Shown here: positions 17,018 through 24,851 of the stretch, piece after piece
Layout: each line of letters starts with the position of its first letter
How positions within the stretch are numbered: position 1 is the stretch's first letter
Assembly: GCF_003815015.1 (NCBI RefSeq)
Contig: NZ_RKRE01000001.1
Span: 132,460-196,459 of the forward strand
DNA: 64,000 nt
Origin: Thermodesulfitimonas autotrophica
GTDB taxonomy: Bacteria > Bacillota > Desulfotomaculia > Desulfotomaculales > Ammonificaceae
Reading direction: 5' to 3'
Made by a program: the position numbers and the translations under genes
Notes under the pieces: model-generated
Databases searched by the model: none
Seen by the model: only the letters and a program-made list of their open reading frames with translations
Told to the model about the DNA's origin: nothing

Positions 17018-19051
17018 CTAATCCCCCTCCTTGCGCAGAAGGTTCACCCTTTGTAGTATCTCCAGCACTTCGGGGGACCGGCTGAATTGCTCAAAGGGAT
17101 AACGGGTCTTGCGCTGCCAGTTGGGGTAGGCGGTCGTGCCGGGGACGTTCTGCGGCGCCGTCTCGCCCCATAAATCTTCGAGGTTGACTAAAAGGCAGCC
17201 GGCGGGACTTTGCGCCAGCCAAGAGAGGCAACCGGCGAGGATGGCTGCCGGCGCGTCGGTCGGCTCCGGGAGAAAGTTATTCGCGGCGAGAAAGGATGGT
17301 AGGGTGCTGCGAGCGCGCCCATCCTGCTGCCAGAAAGCCGCGAAAGGCGGCATGTCGTGGGTATTCAGGGCGGCGAGGGCCCCGGCGGGGACGGGGTTGA
17401 GCGGCCAGCGGGGGGTACCCGTTAGCGCGAAAGGCAAGATGTACATCCGGCCTATGCCGTGACGGGCCATTGCGGTGCGGACATAGGGGGGCACGGTGCC
17501 GAGGTCTTCCCCGACAATTACGGCTTGGTAACGGTGTGCTTCAAGGGTGAGGATGGCGTAGAACTCTGCTGCGCGGTAACGCACGTAAACACCTTGGGCG
17601 GCAGGGAAGCCTGCGGGGATCCAGAAGAGACGGTGCAGCCGCATTACGTGGTCCAGGCGGAGCGCACCGGCGTAGCGCAGCTGGTGGCGGAGCGCGGCGA
17701 TGAAGTAGCGGTAACCTTCTTCGCGGAGACGCTCGGGATGGAGCGGCGGGAAGCCCCAGTTTTGTCCGGCAGCAAAGAAGGGGTCGGGCGGGGCGCCGGT
17801 GGCTACGCCAGGGACGAAGAGAGCGCGTTCCCGCCAGGTATCGTACCCTGCCGGGTGGACGCCGAGGGGTAGGTCAAAGTAGAGACCAGGCGGGCTTTCC
17901 TTGGCTTTAGCGGCGACGGACTGAAGCTGCTCTTCGGTGAGCCACTGGACAAAAAGATGGTAGCGCGCGGCGTCGGGGTCGTAATCGCCTTCGGTTAAGT
18001 GCCCGGCCTGCAGGTGCGCGGGCCACTGGGGCCAGAGGCGGTGCTGCTGTTCAACCGCTGCCCGGAAGCGGGCGTAGTCGCGGGCTTGCGGTTTGGCGGC
18101 GAGCCATTGCTCAAGCGCCGCGCGCCGCGCCGGCAGAGCCTCCAGGCAGCGGGCGAGTAGTTCTAAGATCGTCCGCTTGAGGGCCATTACGCGGCGGTAC
18201 GCTACAAGCGGCCTTTGGCGGAATGCCGCCAGCTCCTCACGCACGGCGGGTGACGCCAAGAGTTCCCGCGCGGGCGGGCAATGGGCGAGTTCGGGGATAC
18301 GCGTCACGTCAAGGTAGAACTCGTTCCAGAAGAGGCAACTCACGGGCAGGTAGGGGCTGGGCTCGCAAATAACGTCGAGGAAAGCGGCAAGGAGCGGGAG
18401 GGTTCCGACGAGCTGCCCGCCTAAACCTTGAACCCACCCGACCAGGTTTTCGAGGTCGGTGAAGTCACCTGCACCCCAGCTTCGCTCCGAATGGAGGGCG
18501 TAGAGTGGTACAAAAACCCCCCAGATTTTTTCTGGATAGGTGTAGGCCTTAACTGGTGCGCTAACGACGAGCGTCTCTGTTACGCGCCCCGGAAGACTAA
18601 GGTGCAGCCGGTGGTAGCCGGGTGGTAGTTTCACGGGGAGGACCAGTTCTTTGACTACGAACTCTTCTTCCGCCACCTTCAGGCACCGGCGCCGGGGCAA
18701 CGTGGCAAGGTCGAGGGCGGCAGATAGGACGGTGCCGTCTTCAAGAGAGAGGGAGGTGGCCACGCGGCTTTCCGCTTGCTCTGGAGGCAGGCAGAGTTGC
18801 AGGCGCAGTGGCGCTTCCCCCCAGACGACCGTTACCGGTTCGCAAGCACGGCGCGCTTTCTGCAGGCGCAACTCGCGGATCGCGGCGCCTGCCTCGGCTG
18901 GCGTTGCCAGCGCGACCCCGAGGGCGCGGAGCACTGCCAGCAGCGCTTCCGGTGAAGCCTCCCGCCGCACGCCCGTCACGTCGTGGTAGGCGGTTTCGAC
19001 GCCGCAAAGTCGCGCCAAGTAACGTAACTGCCGCCACTCGGTTCGGTTCAT
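17018..19051 (-). CDS. malQ: 4-alpha-glucanotransferase (amylomaltase), GH77
   Basis: 677 residues. Transfers maltodextrin segments between alpha-1,4 glucans. GH77 marks: nucleophile Asp in LRLDHVMRLHRLFWIP, acid/base Glu in IVGEDLGTVPPYVR, stabilising Asp in LNTHDMPPFAAFW. About 190 residues precede the catalytic barrel, as in longer bacterial MalQ. First gene of the minus-strand trehalose/maltodextrin operon. It remodels the chains that TreY/TreZ convert to trehalose. ATG at 19051, AAGGA 5 nt upstream. Confidence 0.94.
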   Translation of the reverse strand: MNRTEWRQLRYLARLCGVETAYHDVTGVRREASPEALLAVLRALGVALATPAEAGAAIRELRLQKARRACEPVTVVWGEAPLRLQLCLPPEQAESRVATSLSLEDGTVLSAALDLATLPRRRCLKVAEEEFVVKELVLPVKLPPGYHRLHLSLPGRVTETLVVSAPVKAYTYPEKIWGVFVPLYALHSERSWGAGDFTDLENLVGWVQGLGGQLVGTLPLLAAFLDVICEPSPYLPVSCLFWNEFYLDVTRIPELAHCPPARELLASPAVREELAAFRQRPLVAYRRVMALKRTILELLARCLEALPARRAALEQWLAAKPQARDYARFRAAVEQQHRLWPQWPAHLQAGHLTEGDYDPDAARYHLFVQWLTEEQLQSVAAKAKESPPGLYFDLPLGVHPAGYDTWRERALFVPGVATGAPPDPFFAAGQNWGFPPLHPERLREEGYRYFIAALRHQLRYAGALRLDHVMRLHRLFWIPAGFPAAQGVYVRYRAAEFYAILTLEAHRYQAVIVGEDLGTVPPYVRTAMARHGIGRMYILPFALTGTPRWPLNPVPAGALAALNTHDMPPFAAFWQQDGRARSTLPSFLAANNFLPEPTDAPAAILAGCLSWLAQSPAGCLLVNLEDLWGETAPQNVPGTTAYPNWQRKTRYPFEQFSRSPEVLEILQRVNLLRKEGD

Positions 19052-19223
19052 TCCTTAAACCAACGCCCTTGGTAAAAAGCGAGTTCGCCCCGATTTATTA
19101 TTCCTCAGAGAAGGACCCGGACGCGCTTTTGGGGAGGTATCTTCTATCTTAGTGGTCTCATTCCTGCTACTTATGGGACATAGTTGGGAGGATTTAGCCC
19201 GGCGGTCGCGAAAAAGTAAATCT

Positions 19224-19655
19224 ATGTCTAACAAACCACCAGCTGACCAAGTAACGGAACAAGGCGGCGACCTTTACCGCACTTTAGTCGAAGGGGATCC
19301 CTTCCCGAAAGCTCTCGGCGTCGCGGTAACGCGCCTGGCACCCGGGTACGCGGAGGCTACGCTCCGCGTCCGGGAGGAGATGCTCAACTTTGCGGGGGTC
19401 ACTCACGGCGGGGTGATTTTCGCCCTTGCCGACACGGTTTTCGGCCTCGCCAGCAACGCCTACGGGGCTACGGCCCTTGCCATCCACGCCGATATCGACT
19501 TCCTGCGGGCAACCACTGCCGGCGCGGTGCTGACCGCGCGGGCGGTGGAGGAGTCGCGGGGCGGGCGGCTCACCCATTACCGGGTCACCGTCGAAGATGA
19601 TGAGGGGCGGTTGATCGCCCTTTTCCGGGGGATAGCGTATATTAAGAAAGGCTAA
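19224..19655 (+). CDS. PaaI-type hotdog-fold thioesterase
   Basis: 143 residues from the ATG at 19224. The hotdog core has the PaaI/YdiI pattern: LNFAGVTHGGVIFALADTVF, with the usual HGG and catalytic Asp or Glu region on the central helix, then an acyl-CoA-binding strand (AIHADIDFLRATTAG). Likely hydrolyses aryl- or acyl-CoA thioesters in the cytoplasm; substrate unknown. The frame extends upstream to 19152, but those residues are low-complexity and not family-like, so I prefer the internal ATG. Stands alone, convergent with the thiolase gene. Confidence 0.85.
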   Translation: MSNKPPADQVTEQGGDLYRTLVEGDPFPKALGVAVTRLAPGYAEATLRVREEMLNFAGVTHGGVIFALADTVFGLASNAYGATALAIHADIDFLRATTAGAVLTARAVEESRGGRLTHYRVTVEDDEGRLIALFRGIAYIKKG

Positions 19656-19695
19656 AACCCGTCTTCGCGGGGGCAAGCCGCGGCCACTTTCACGC

Positions 19696-20589
19696 TTAAG
19701 TTGCATCCCGCCAGATCCGGCAGAAAGTGCAGGGGCTGTTGGTAGCGGGAAGGCCGCAAACCGCGCAAGTGACGAGCGGCGGGCGGGCGGTCTCTTCTTT
19801 AAAGCGGTGCGCCTGTTGCGTGTAGCCTTCGTAAAAAGCGCGTTTAAGCCCGGGCGACTTTTCTTCGAGTTCGTTGAGCACGCGCTTATAGCGCTTGAAT
19901 TTGGCTTCCGCAGCGTAAGGGCATACTGCCTCCACCGGACGAATCTCGTGAAGCGCGGCAAAAGCCCGGATTTCGTTTTCGGCTTGGAGCGCCAAGGGTT
20001 TAATTTTTTTGGCAAAGCCCTCCTCCGCCGGCAGGACGGGTAGCCCTTTCGCCAGGTAGTGGAGGTCCCAGCGCAGGAGGTTAGCAAAAAGCGCCGCGGC
20101 CATGTCGTCGAGCGTGTGGCCAGTGGCGAGGGCGTCGGCGCCGACGGCCAGCGTGTACTCGTTCATGACGTGGCGCTTGGTCACCCCGCAGAGGGCGCAG
20201 ATTCGCGGGTAGCGCCGCGCGATATCCGGGATGCCGCGGCCGAATTCCGCCGCCAAGCTGTAGACTCTAAGCGGTACCCCGTGGGCAGCGCAAAACTCTT
20301 CGCAGGCTTGCCGCGAAGCGGGAGAAAAATCTCCCTCCAGAATTCCCAGATCAACGAAAAGCCCCTCGACTTGATAGCCGAGGCGGTGCAGCACCAGCGC
20401 GGTGACTAAGGAATCCTTACCTCCAGATAGGGCTACTACCACCCGTCCCCCGGGAGGCAACATCCGGTATTTCTTAATCGCCCGGGCGACCTGCCGGAGA
20501 AAAAAGGCGTCGAAATGCTCCGGGCAAAAGGCAGCGTTATGCGCCGGCAGCTTGACGAAAGCCTCTCCTCTGCAAACGCGACACTTCAT
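19696..20589 (-). CDS. ttuA: TtuA/NcsA-family tRNA 2-thiolation enzyme
   Basis: About 297 residues. N-type ATP pyrophosphatase with SGGKDS P-loop (about 55-60), an N-terminal zinc finger (CRVC...C...H, 3-22), the mid-chain CALCG with a third Cys downstream that together bind the catalytic Fe-S cluster in this family, and a C-terminal zinc finger (CAVCG...CTFC). TtuA makes 2-thio-ribothymidine at position 54, a thermostability modification; related CTU1/NcsA act at wobble U34. Start chosen at the ATG at 20589 (SD AAGGTGA); a GTG nine bases earlier is also in frame. It lies 16 nt or more behind cysK in the same direction, and cysteine is the sulfur source, so the pairing makes sense. No TtuB sulfur carrier is nearby. 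Confidence 0.8.
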   Translation of the reverse strand: MKCRVCRGEAFVKLPAHNAAFCPEHFDAFFLRQVARAIKKYRMLPPGGRVVVALSGGKDSLVTALVLHRLGYQVEGLFVDLGILEGDFSPASRQACEEFCAAHGVPLRVYSLAAEFGRGIPDIARRYPRICALCGVTKRHVMNEYTLAVGADALATGHTLDDMAAALFANLLRWDLHYLAKGLPVLPAEEGFAKKIKPLALQAENEIRAFAALHEIRPVEAVCPYAAEAKFKRYKRVLNELEEKSPGLKRAFYEGYTQQAHRFKEETARPPLVTCAVCGLPATNSPCTFCRIWRDAT

Positions 20590-20614
20590 TTTGCTCACCT
20601 TGACCTGGCGAGAC

Positions 20615-21523
20615 TTACGGCGGGCACTTGGCGCATATCGACCGGAAGAGGGTGGTGCTTAAGTACCGGTCGCCCCGGTCGGCGAGGATGGCCACGATGA
20701 TACCGCTTTCCATTTCTTTGGCCAGCCGGAGGGCTGCCGCTATGGCAGCACCGCTCGACATGCCTACGAAAATACCTTCCCGGATTGCCAACAGCCTGGT
20801 TGTTTCGAAGGCTTCGCCATCCTCAATCACGATCTTGGCGTCGAGTTGGCGCGGGTCGTAGATTTCCGGCGGGGTGGATTCGGTCATGTTCTTCAGCCCC
20901 TGAATGGCGTGCCCCACCGTTGGTTCCACCCCCACAACTTTCACGCCCGGCTTCTTTTCCTTTAAGTATTTTCCCGTACCCATCAGCGTACCCGTAGTCC
21001 CCATGCCGGCGACAAAGACGTCGATTTCGCCGTTGGTCTGGGCGTAAATCTCCGGTCCCGTAGTCTCGTAGTGCGCGAACACGTTGTAAGGATTGGCAAA
21101 TTGGTTAGGCATATAGTAACGCTCCGGCTCCTTTTCGAGGAGTGCGGTCGCCCGCTTGATCGCCCCGTCTGTCCCCTCTTTGGCCGGGGTGAGAATCACC
21201 TCCGCGCCGAGAGCCTGCAGGGTCCGCTGCCGCTCGCTGCTAACGCACTCCGGCATAAAAAGGGTGACCCGGTAGCCCTTGGCGGCGCCGATCATCGCGA
21301 GGGCAATTCCGGTATTACCTGAGGTCGGTTCAAGGATTATCTTGTCGCGGGTCAGCTCTCCCGATTCCTCGGCCTTTTTGATCATATAGTACGCCGGGCG
21401 GTCCTTAACCGAGCCGCCGGGGTTGGCCCCCTCGAACTTGCCGAAAATCCGCACCTTAGGGTTGGGACGCAGGTTAACGAGCTCGATCAGCGGCGTGTTG
21501 CCGATAGCCGTTAAGATGCTCAT
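20615..21523 (-). CDS. cysK: Cysteine synthase (O-acetylserine sulfhydrylase)
   Basis: 302-residue PLP enzyme making cysteine from O-acetylserine and sulfide. PLP lysine in ANPGGSVKDRPA (about 41), substrate loop EPTSGNTGIALAM, PLP phosphate loop MGTTGTLMGTG, and C-terminal VGMSSGAAIAAA. Full family length. ATG at 21523 with GGAGGCGAG upstream. Transcribed with the TtuA-like gene. A promoter with a perfect -35 box lies upstream. Confidence 0.95.
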   Translation of the reverse strand: MSILTAIGNTPLIELVNLRPNPKVRIFGKFEGANPGGSVKDRPAYYMIKKAEESGELTRDKIILEPTSGNTGIALAMIGAAKGYRVTLFMPECVSSERQRTLQALGAEVILTPAKEGTDGAIKRATALLEKEPERYYMPNQFANPYNVFAHYETTGPEIYAQTNGEIDVFVAGMGTTGTLMGTGKYLKEKKPGVKVVGVEPTVGHAIQGLKNMTESTPPEIYDPRQLDAKIVIEDGEAFETTRLLAIREGIFVGMSSGAAIAAALRLAKEMESGIIVAILADRGDRYLSTTLFRSICAKCPP

Positions 21524-21584
21524 TTATCTCGCCTCCGTGGCTTGTTTCGTTGCGTCGTGGGTACGGTTACCGCTCTTGCACCAG

Positions 21585-21612
21585 CTTAGATAATCCTACT
21601 GGCATCTGTCAA
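21585..21612 (-). promoter_or_regulatory. Probable promoter of cysK
   Basis: On the minus strand a perfect TTGACA (21612-21607), 16-nt spacer, and TCTAAG (21590-21585; four of six). No riboswitch or T-box motif is visible in the short leader. Confidence 0.5.
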
Positions 21613-21718
21613 GTCAGAAGCGAAAATCTCCTTAAGTTGACCCTTATTTCAATCGTTACGGAGGGTTTCTTTTGGCTGGAGGTGGTGTTAAACTGAAAAG
21701 AAAATAAGGAGGTTACTC

Positions 21719-22546
21719 TTGCGACAGGATAAAGAGCGCATCTTTACGCTTGAAAACGTGAGTTTTTTTTACAACCAGAAGCGGCCGGTCTTCGAAGATA
21801 TCAGCCTTGAAGTTTTCCGGGGCGAGCGGCTGGTGTTGCTCGGACCTAACGGCTCGGGGAAATCCACCCTGCTGAAGCTGCTGGCGGGGCTTATTTTCCC
21901 TACGAGCGGCACTGTGCGGGCCTTCGGGACGGCGCTCACACCTGCCGCCTTTAAAAACGAAGGCTTCAACTTCGCTTTTCGCCGGCGGGTGGGTCTCGTG
22001 CTGCAGAACGCGGAGGCACAGCTTTTCTGCCCGACGGTCCGGGACGAGGTGGCTTTCGGGCCGCTGCACCTCGGCTTCTCGCAGGTGGCGGTCGAGGAAC
22101 GGGTTGCCGAGACGCTGTCGCTTTTAGGGATTACCCACCTGCGCGACCGCCCGCCGCACCAGCTTTCGGACGGGGAGAAGAAAAAGGTGGCGCTGGCCGC
22201 GGTGCTGGCGGTTAACCCGGAGGTGCTGCTTTTAGACGAACCCACCGCCAATCTTGATCCGCGCTCGCAACACTGGCTGCTCAATTTTTTGCGCGCGCTC
22301 TCTCAAGTCGGCAAGACGATCGTAGTCGCTACCCACGAGTTGGTAACCGTTCCGGTGCTGGCCCAGCGTGTGCTGGTTTTGGGCGAGGACCACGGCTTGG
22401 TCACGGCAGGGGAGCCGGAAGCGGTTCTCGCCGACCGCGAATTGCTTTTGCGGGCCAACCTGGTGCATCCAGATTACCACCTCCACCAGTTAGGTACGGG
22501 GAAGGAGCATCTTTACCCGCACGTGCATTTGGGACTGGAAGAATAA
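21719..22546 (+). CDS. cbiO: Cobalt/nickel ECF transporter ATPase
   Basis: 275-residue ABC ATPase: Walker A LLGPNGSGKSTLLK (about 42-49), Q-loop VLQNAEAQLF, signature LSDGEKKKVALAA, Walker B VLLLDEPTANLD, His switch ATHE. QNxxxQxF with the DGEKK signature is usual for metal CbiO. TTG start at 21719 with SD AAGGAGG. First gene of the cbiO-cbiM-cbiN-cbiQ group, separated from cbiM by a structured leader with a terminator. Supplies energy for cobalt (possibly nickel) uptake for corrinoid synthesis. Confidence 0.9.
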   Translation: MRQDKERIFTLENVSFFYNQKRPVFEDISLEVFRGERLVLLGPNGSGKSTLLKLLAGLIFPTSGTVRAFGTALTPAAFKNEGFNFAFRRRVGLVLQNAEAQLFCPTVRDEVAFGPLHLGFSQVAVEERVAETLSLLGITHLRDRPPHQLSDGEKKKVALAAVLAVNPEVLLLDEPTANLDPRSQHWLLNFLRALSQVGKTIVVATHELVTVPVLAQRVLVLGEDHGLVTAGEPEAVLADRELLLRANLVHPDYHLHQLGTGKEHLYPHVHLGLEE

Positions 22547-22845
22547 AGCGCGAAAATTGCGCCCCATTCTGGCGGGGGAGCAGGATTTTTCCGGATAAAC
22601 GAGAATGATATTTGTCGAAAAGTCTGCACGGAGCAGGCGAAGGCCACTGGGGTAAACGACGCCCGGATAAGGCGTCTGGGTTTCCCTAAACGGTTTGGCT
22701 TTACGGCCACGGAGGCCACCGGTGGGGTTCCGGAGAACCCGGGAAGGTGGTCTTTTTGTTTTTGAAGGGGGTGAGCAAAGACACGGGTGTTTAAGTAGGA
22801 ATTTTCGTTTGCACCGACCAAAAAGGCTTTTGGGGAGGGGATGAA
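22547..22845 (+). promoter_or_regulatory. Structured leader of cbiM with attenuator
   Basis: No gene seen. The leader contains an extended stem-loop (22650-22686, helix GACGCC/GGCGTC plus flanking AAAC/GTTT and GGG/CCC), three GGCCAC copies (22642, 22705, 22714) and an intrinsic terminator at 22714-22763. Two earlier GGCCAC copies could compete for the terminator arm GGTGGTC, the logic of a riboswitch or attenuator. GAGCAGGCGA near 22631 resembles one conserved segment of the NiCo riboswitch, but I cannot match the rest. Cobalamin-riboswitch blocks are mostly absent apart from a GCCAC...CGGGAAGG stretch. Confidence 0.55.
22714..22763 (+). terminator. Intrinsic terminator in the cbiM leader
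   Basis: GGCCACC (22714-22720) pairs with GGTGGTC (22746-22752), enclosing GGGTTC/GAACCC with a 4-nt loop, followed by TTTTTGTTTTT. It lies 83 nt before cbiM on the same strand, so it either ends cbiO transcripts or acts as a conditional attenuator. Confidence 0.7.
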
Positions 22846-23517
22846 ATGCACATTCCGGATGGTTATTTAAGCCCTTCGACTTCGGTCGTGATGTACGCCG
22901 CGATGGTACCGGTCTGGGGCATGGCCGTAAAAAAGGTTAAGGAAACCTTGAAAAGTAAGCAGGTGCCGCTTCTGGCTCTGGCTGCTGCTTTCAGCTTCGT
23001 AATCATGATGTTCAACGTGCCCATCCCGGGAGGGACTACGGGGCACGCCGTTGGCGGGACCTTGGCCGCTATTGTTTTAGGTCCCTGGGCGGCCTGCATC
23101 GCCGTATCGATTGCCTTGATCATTCAGGCGCTTATTTTTGGCGACGGCGGTGTATGGGCGATCGGGGCTAACTGTTTTAATATGGCTTTTGTTTTACCCT
23201 TTTTAGGGTACGCCGTTTACCGGGCGATCAGTGCCGGTGGCCGAAACCGCGTCTTGGGAAGCGTTATTGGGAGCTACGTGGGGCTTAACGCCGCTGCCTT
23301 CTGTGCCGCGGTGGAGTTCGGTATCCAACCAGCGCTTTTCCATACCGCAGCCGGAGCGCCGCTTTATTGCCCGTACGGCCTTGCCCAAGCCATTCCGGCG
23401 ATGATGTTTGCGCACCTTACGGTTGCTGGGCCGATTGAAGCCGTTATAACCGGAATCGTGGTCTATTACCTGCAGCGCTCTGCCGAAGAGTCTCTCTTTT
23501 ATAACGCTACGGCTTAG
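22846..23517 (+). CDS. cbiM: Cobalt ECF transporter substrate-binding protein CbiM
   Basis: 223-residue S component with about six membrane helices. It starts with MHIPDGYLSP: the free N terminus and His2 coordinate the metal in CbiM/NikM, which fixes the start at the ATG at 22846 (SD GGGGAGGGG). MIHDH-like internal region replaced here by NVPIPGGTTGHAVGG, as in the family. With CbiN, CbiQ and CbiO it imports cobalt for corrinoid synthesis. NikM cannot be excluded from sequence alone, but context and PDGLE partner fit cobalt or nickel. Confidence 0.93.
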   Translation: MHIPDGYLSPSTSVVMYAAMVPVWGMAVKKVKETLKSKQVPLLALAAAFSFVIMMFNVPIPGGTTGHAVGGTLAAIVLGPWAACIAVSIALIIQALIFGDGGVWAIGANCFNMAFVLPFLGYAVYRAISAGGRNRVLGSVIGSYVGLNAAAFCAAVEFGIQPALFHTAAGAPLYCPYGLAQAIPAMMFAHLTVAGPIEAVITGIVVYYLQRSAEESLFYNATA

Positions 23518-23543
23518 AACGTAAAGCAGAGGGGGGTTTGGGC

Positions 23544-23864
23544 GTGCCTGTTTACCGGAAGTTATGGTTCTGGATCGTGGTCCTTACCATCCTTTCTCCT
23601 TTAGGGCTTCTGGCTCAAGGGACAGCGTGGGGTGAATGGGGGACCGACGAACTTAAGGAAATGTTAGGTATGGTGCCGCAGGGTCTGGCGAAGCTAGGGG
23701 AAACCTGGCACGCGGTTCTGCCTGATTACAGCGTCCCCGGCTTGGATAAGACCTTTGCGCAGCAGGCCGTTGGTTACATCATTTCGGCGGTAGTGGGGCT
23801 TGCGGTAATCGTTATTCTCAGTTACTTCATTGGCCGTGCCCTGGCGAAGGGCGAGCATGAGTAG
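23544..23864 (+). CDS. cbiN: CbiN-like PDGLE-domain subunit of cobalt transporter
   Basis: About 106 residues with a membrane helix at each end (about 5-25 and 78-100) and an extracytoplasmic loop with DELKEMLG and PDYSVPGL, matching the PDGLE/CbiN pattern. CbiN helps load metal into CbiM. GTG at 23544 has a GGGGGG seven nt upstream; TTG at 23538 is too close to it. Between cbiM (27 nt) and cbiQ (18 nt). Confidence 0.82.
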   Translation: MPVYRKLWFWIVVLTILSPLGLLAQGTAWGEWGTDELKEMLGMVPQGLAKLGETWHAVLPDYSVPGLDKTFAQQAVGYIISAVVGLAVIVILSYFIGRALAKGEHE

Positions 23865-23881
23865 AGAAGAGGAAAAACGCT

Positions 23882-24817
23882 GTGGATACGCTTCCCCGTT
23901 GGCTTAGCGAGGAAACGTCCGAAGCGCTTGTAGAGGCCGCGCCCCGGCGTCGCTGGGGCGCGGACTTTATCGAAAAGAACCTGCGGGACCTGACCCGCAT
24001 CTTCGAAGACGAACTTTTCACCACCTCTATGGCCCGGAAGCCGGGGCTTTACCAGCTGCTTGACCCCCGGGTGAAGGTGTTCGCCACGGTGGTGCTGATC
24101 GGGGTGGTGGGGTGCGAGCAGAGCCTCCGAACGCTCGCTGTGACCTGCTTGTTGACGCTTTTGCTGGCCGCTGCCTGCCGGTTGCCGCTGGGCGTTTTCC
24201 TGAAAAGGGTCTCTTTCGTCCCTCTTTTTACGGGGATCATGGTTCTCCCGGCGGTTTTCAACTGGTTCACTCCCGGCACGCCTCTGGTGATGCTGGTGCC
24301 CGAGGCAAACCTTCACCTGGGACCGTACCATTTTGGCGGCCCCCTTGCTATTACTGCCCAGGGCCTTCAGGGCGCGGCGACTATTATTTTGCGGGCGGGG
24401 GCATCGGTTTCTTTCGCCCTTATCCTTACCCTGACTACGCCGTGGCCGGCGCTCCTCAGAGCGCTGCGGGTTTTCCTTTTGCCGCAAATCTTTGTCCTTA
24501 CGCTGGAGATGACCCTGCGCTACATCTTTCTTTTCCTCCGTATAGCCACCGAAGCCTTTGAGGCTTACAAAGTCCGTGTTGTCGGCCCCGCTACGGGGAA
24601 GACAGGAAGGCGTTTCATCGGCGCCACGGCCGGCACCATTATCGCCAAAACGCAGCGGTTGAGCGAAGAAGTTTACCAGGCGATGCTTGCGCGAGGGTAT
24701 ACCGGTGAGCCCCGGCTGCTAAGTCCGTTTCGGTTTAGGTTGCAGGACGGGCTTTTCTTGGCCGGCGTTGGTGTGGTAGCGGTTTTGCTCCTTTCTTGGG
24801 ACCGGCTCGGCTGCTGA
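23882..24817 (+). CDS. cbiQ: Cobalt ECF transporter permease CbiQ
   Basis: 311 residues with several membrane segments (about 70-105, 110-135, 165-190, 195-210, 290-308) and the EcfT coupling motif region YQAMLARGYTGEPR. About 60 hydrophilic residues (ETSEALVEAAPRRRW) precede the first core segment DPRVKVFATVVLIGVV, making it longer than usual CbiQ. GTG at 23882 follows the cbiN stop by 17 nt. Last gene of the cobalt importer, convergent with rqcH. Confidence 0.9.
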   Translation: MDTLPRWLSEETSEALVEAAPRRRWGADFIEKNLRDLTRIFEDELFTTSMARKPGLYQLLDPRVKVFATVVLIGVVGCEQSLRTLAVTCLLTLLLAAACRLPLGVFLKRVSFVPLFTGIMVLPAVFNWFTPGTPLVMLVPEANLHLGPYHFGGPLAITAQGLQGAATIILRAGASVSFALILTLTTPWPALLRALRVFLLPQIFVLTLEMTLRYIFLFLRIATEAFEAYKVRVVGPATGKTGRRFIGATAGTIIAKTQRLSEEVYQAMLARGYTGEPRLLSPFRFRLQDGLFLAGVGVVAVLLLSWDRLGC

Positions 24818-24851
24818 TTTTTACCGGTTCGGCCTGGCGGGCGGAAAAGAG

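Noticed and set aside
22547-22845. Cobalamin riboswitch before cbiM
   Set aside because: A GCCAC...CGGGAAGG stretch is present, but the GGTGxAAxTCC block and the AGCCAGGAGACCTGCC B12-box are missing, unlike the clear example at 8283-8442.
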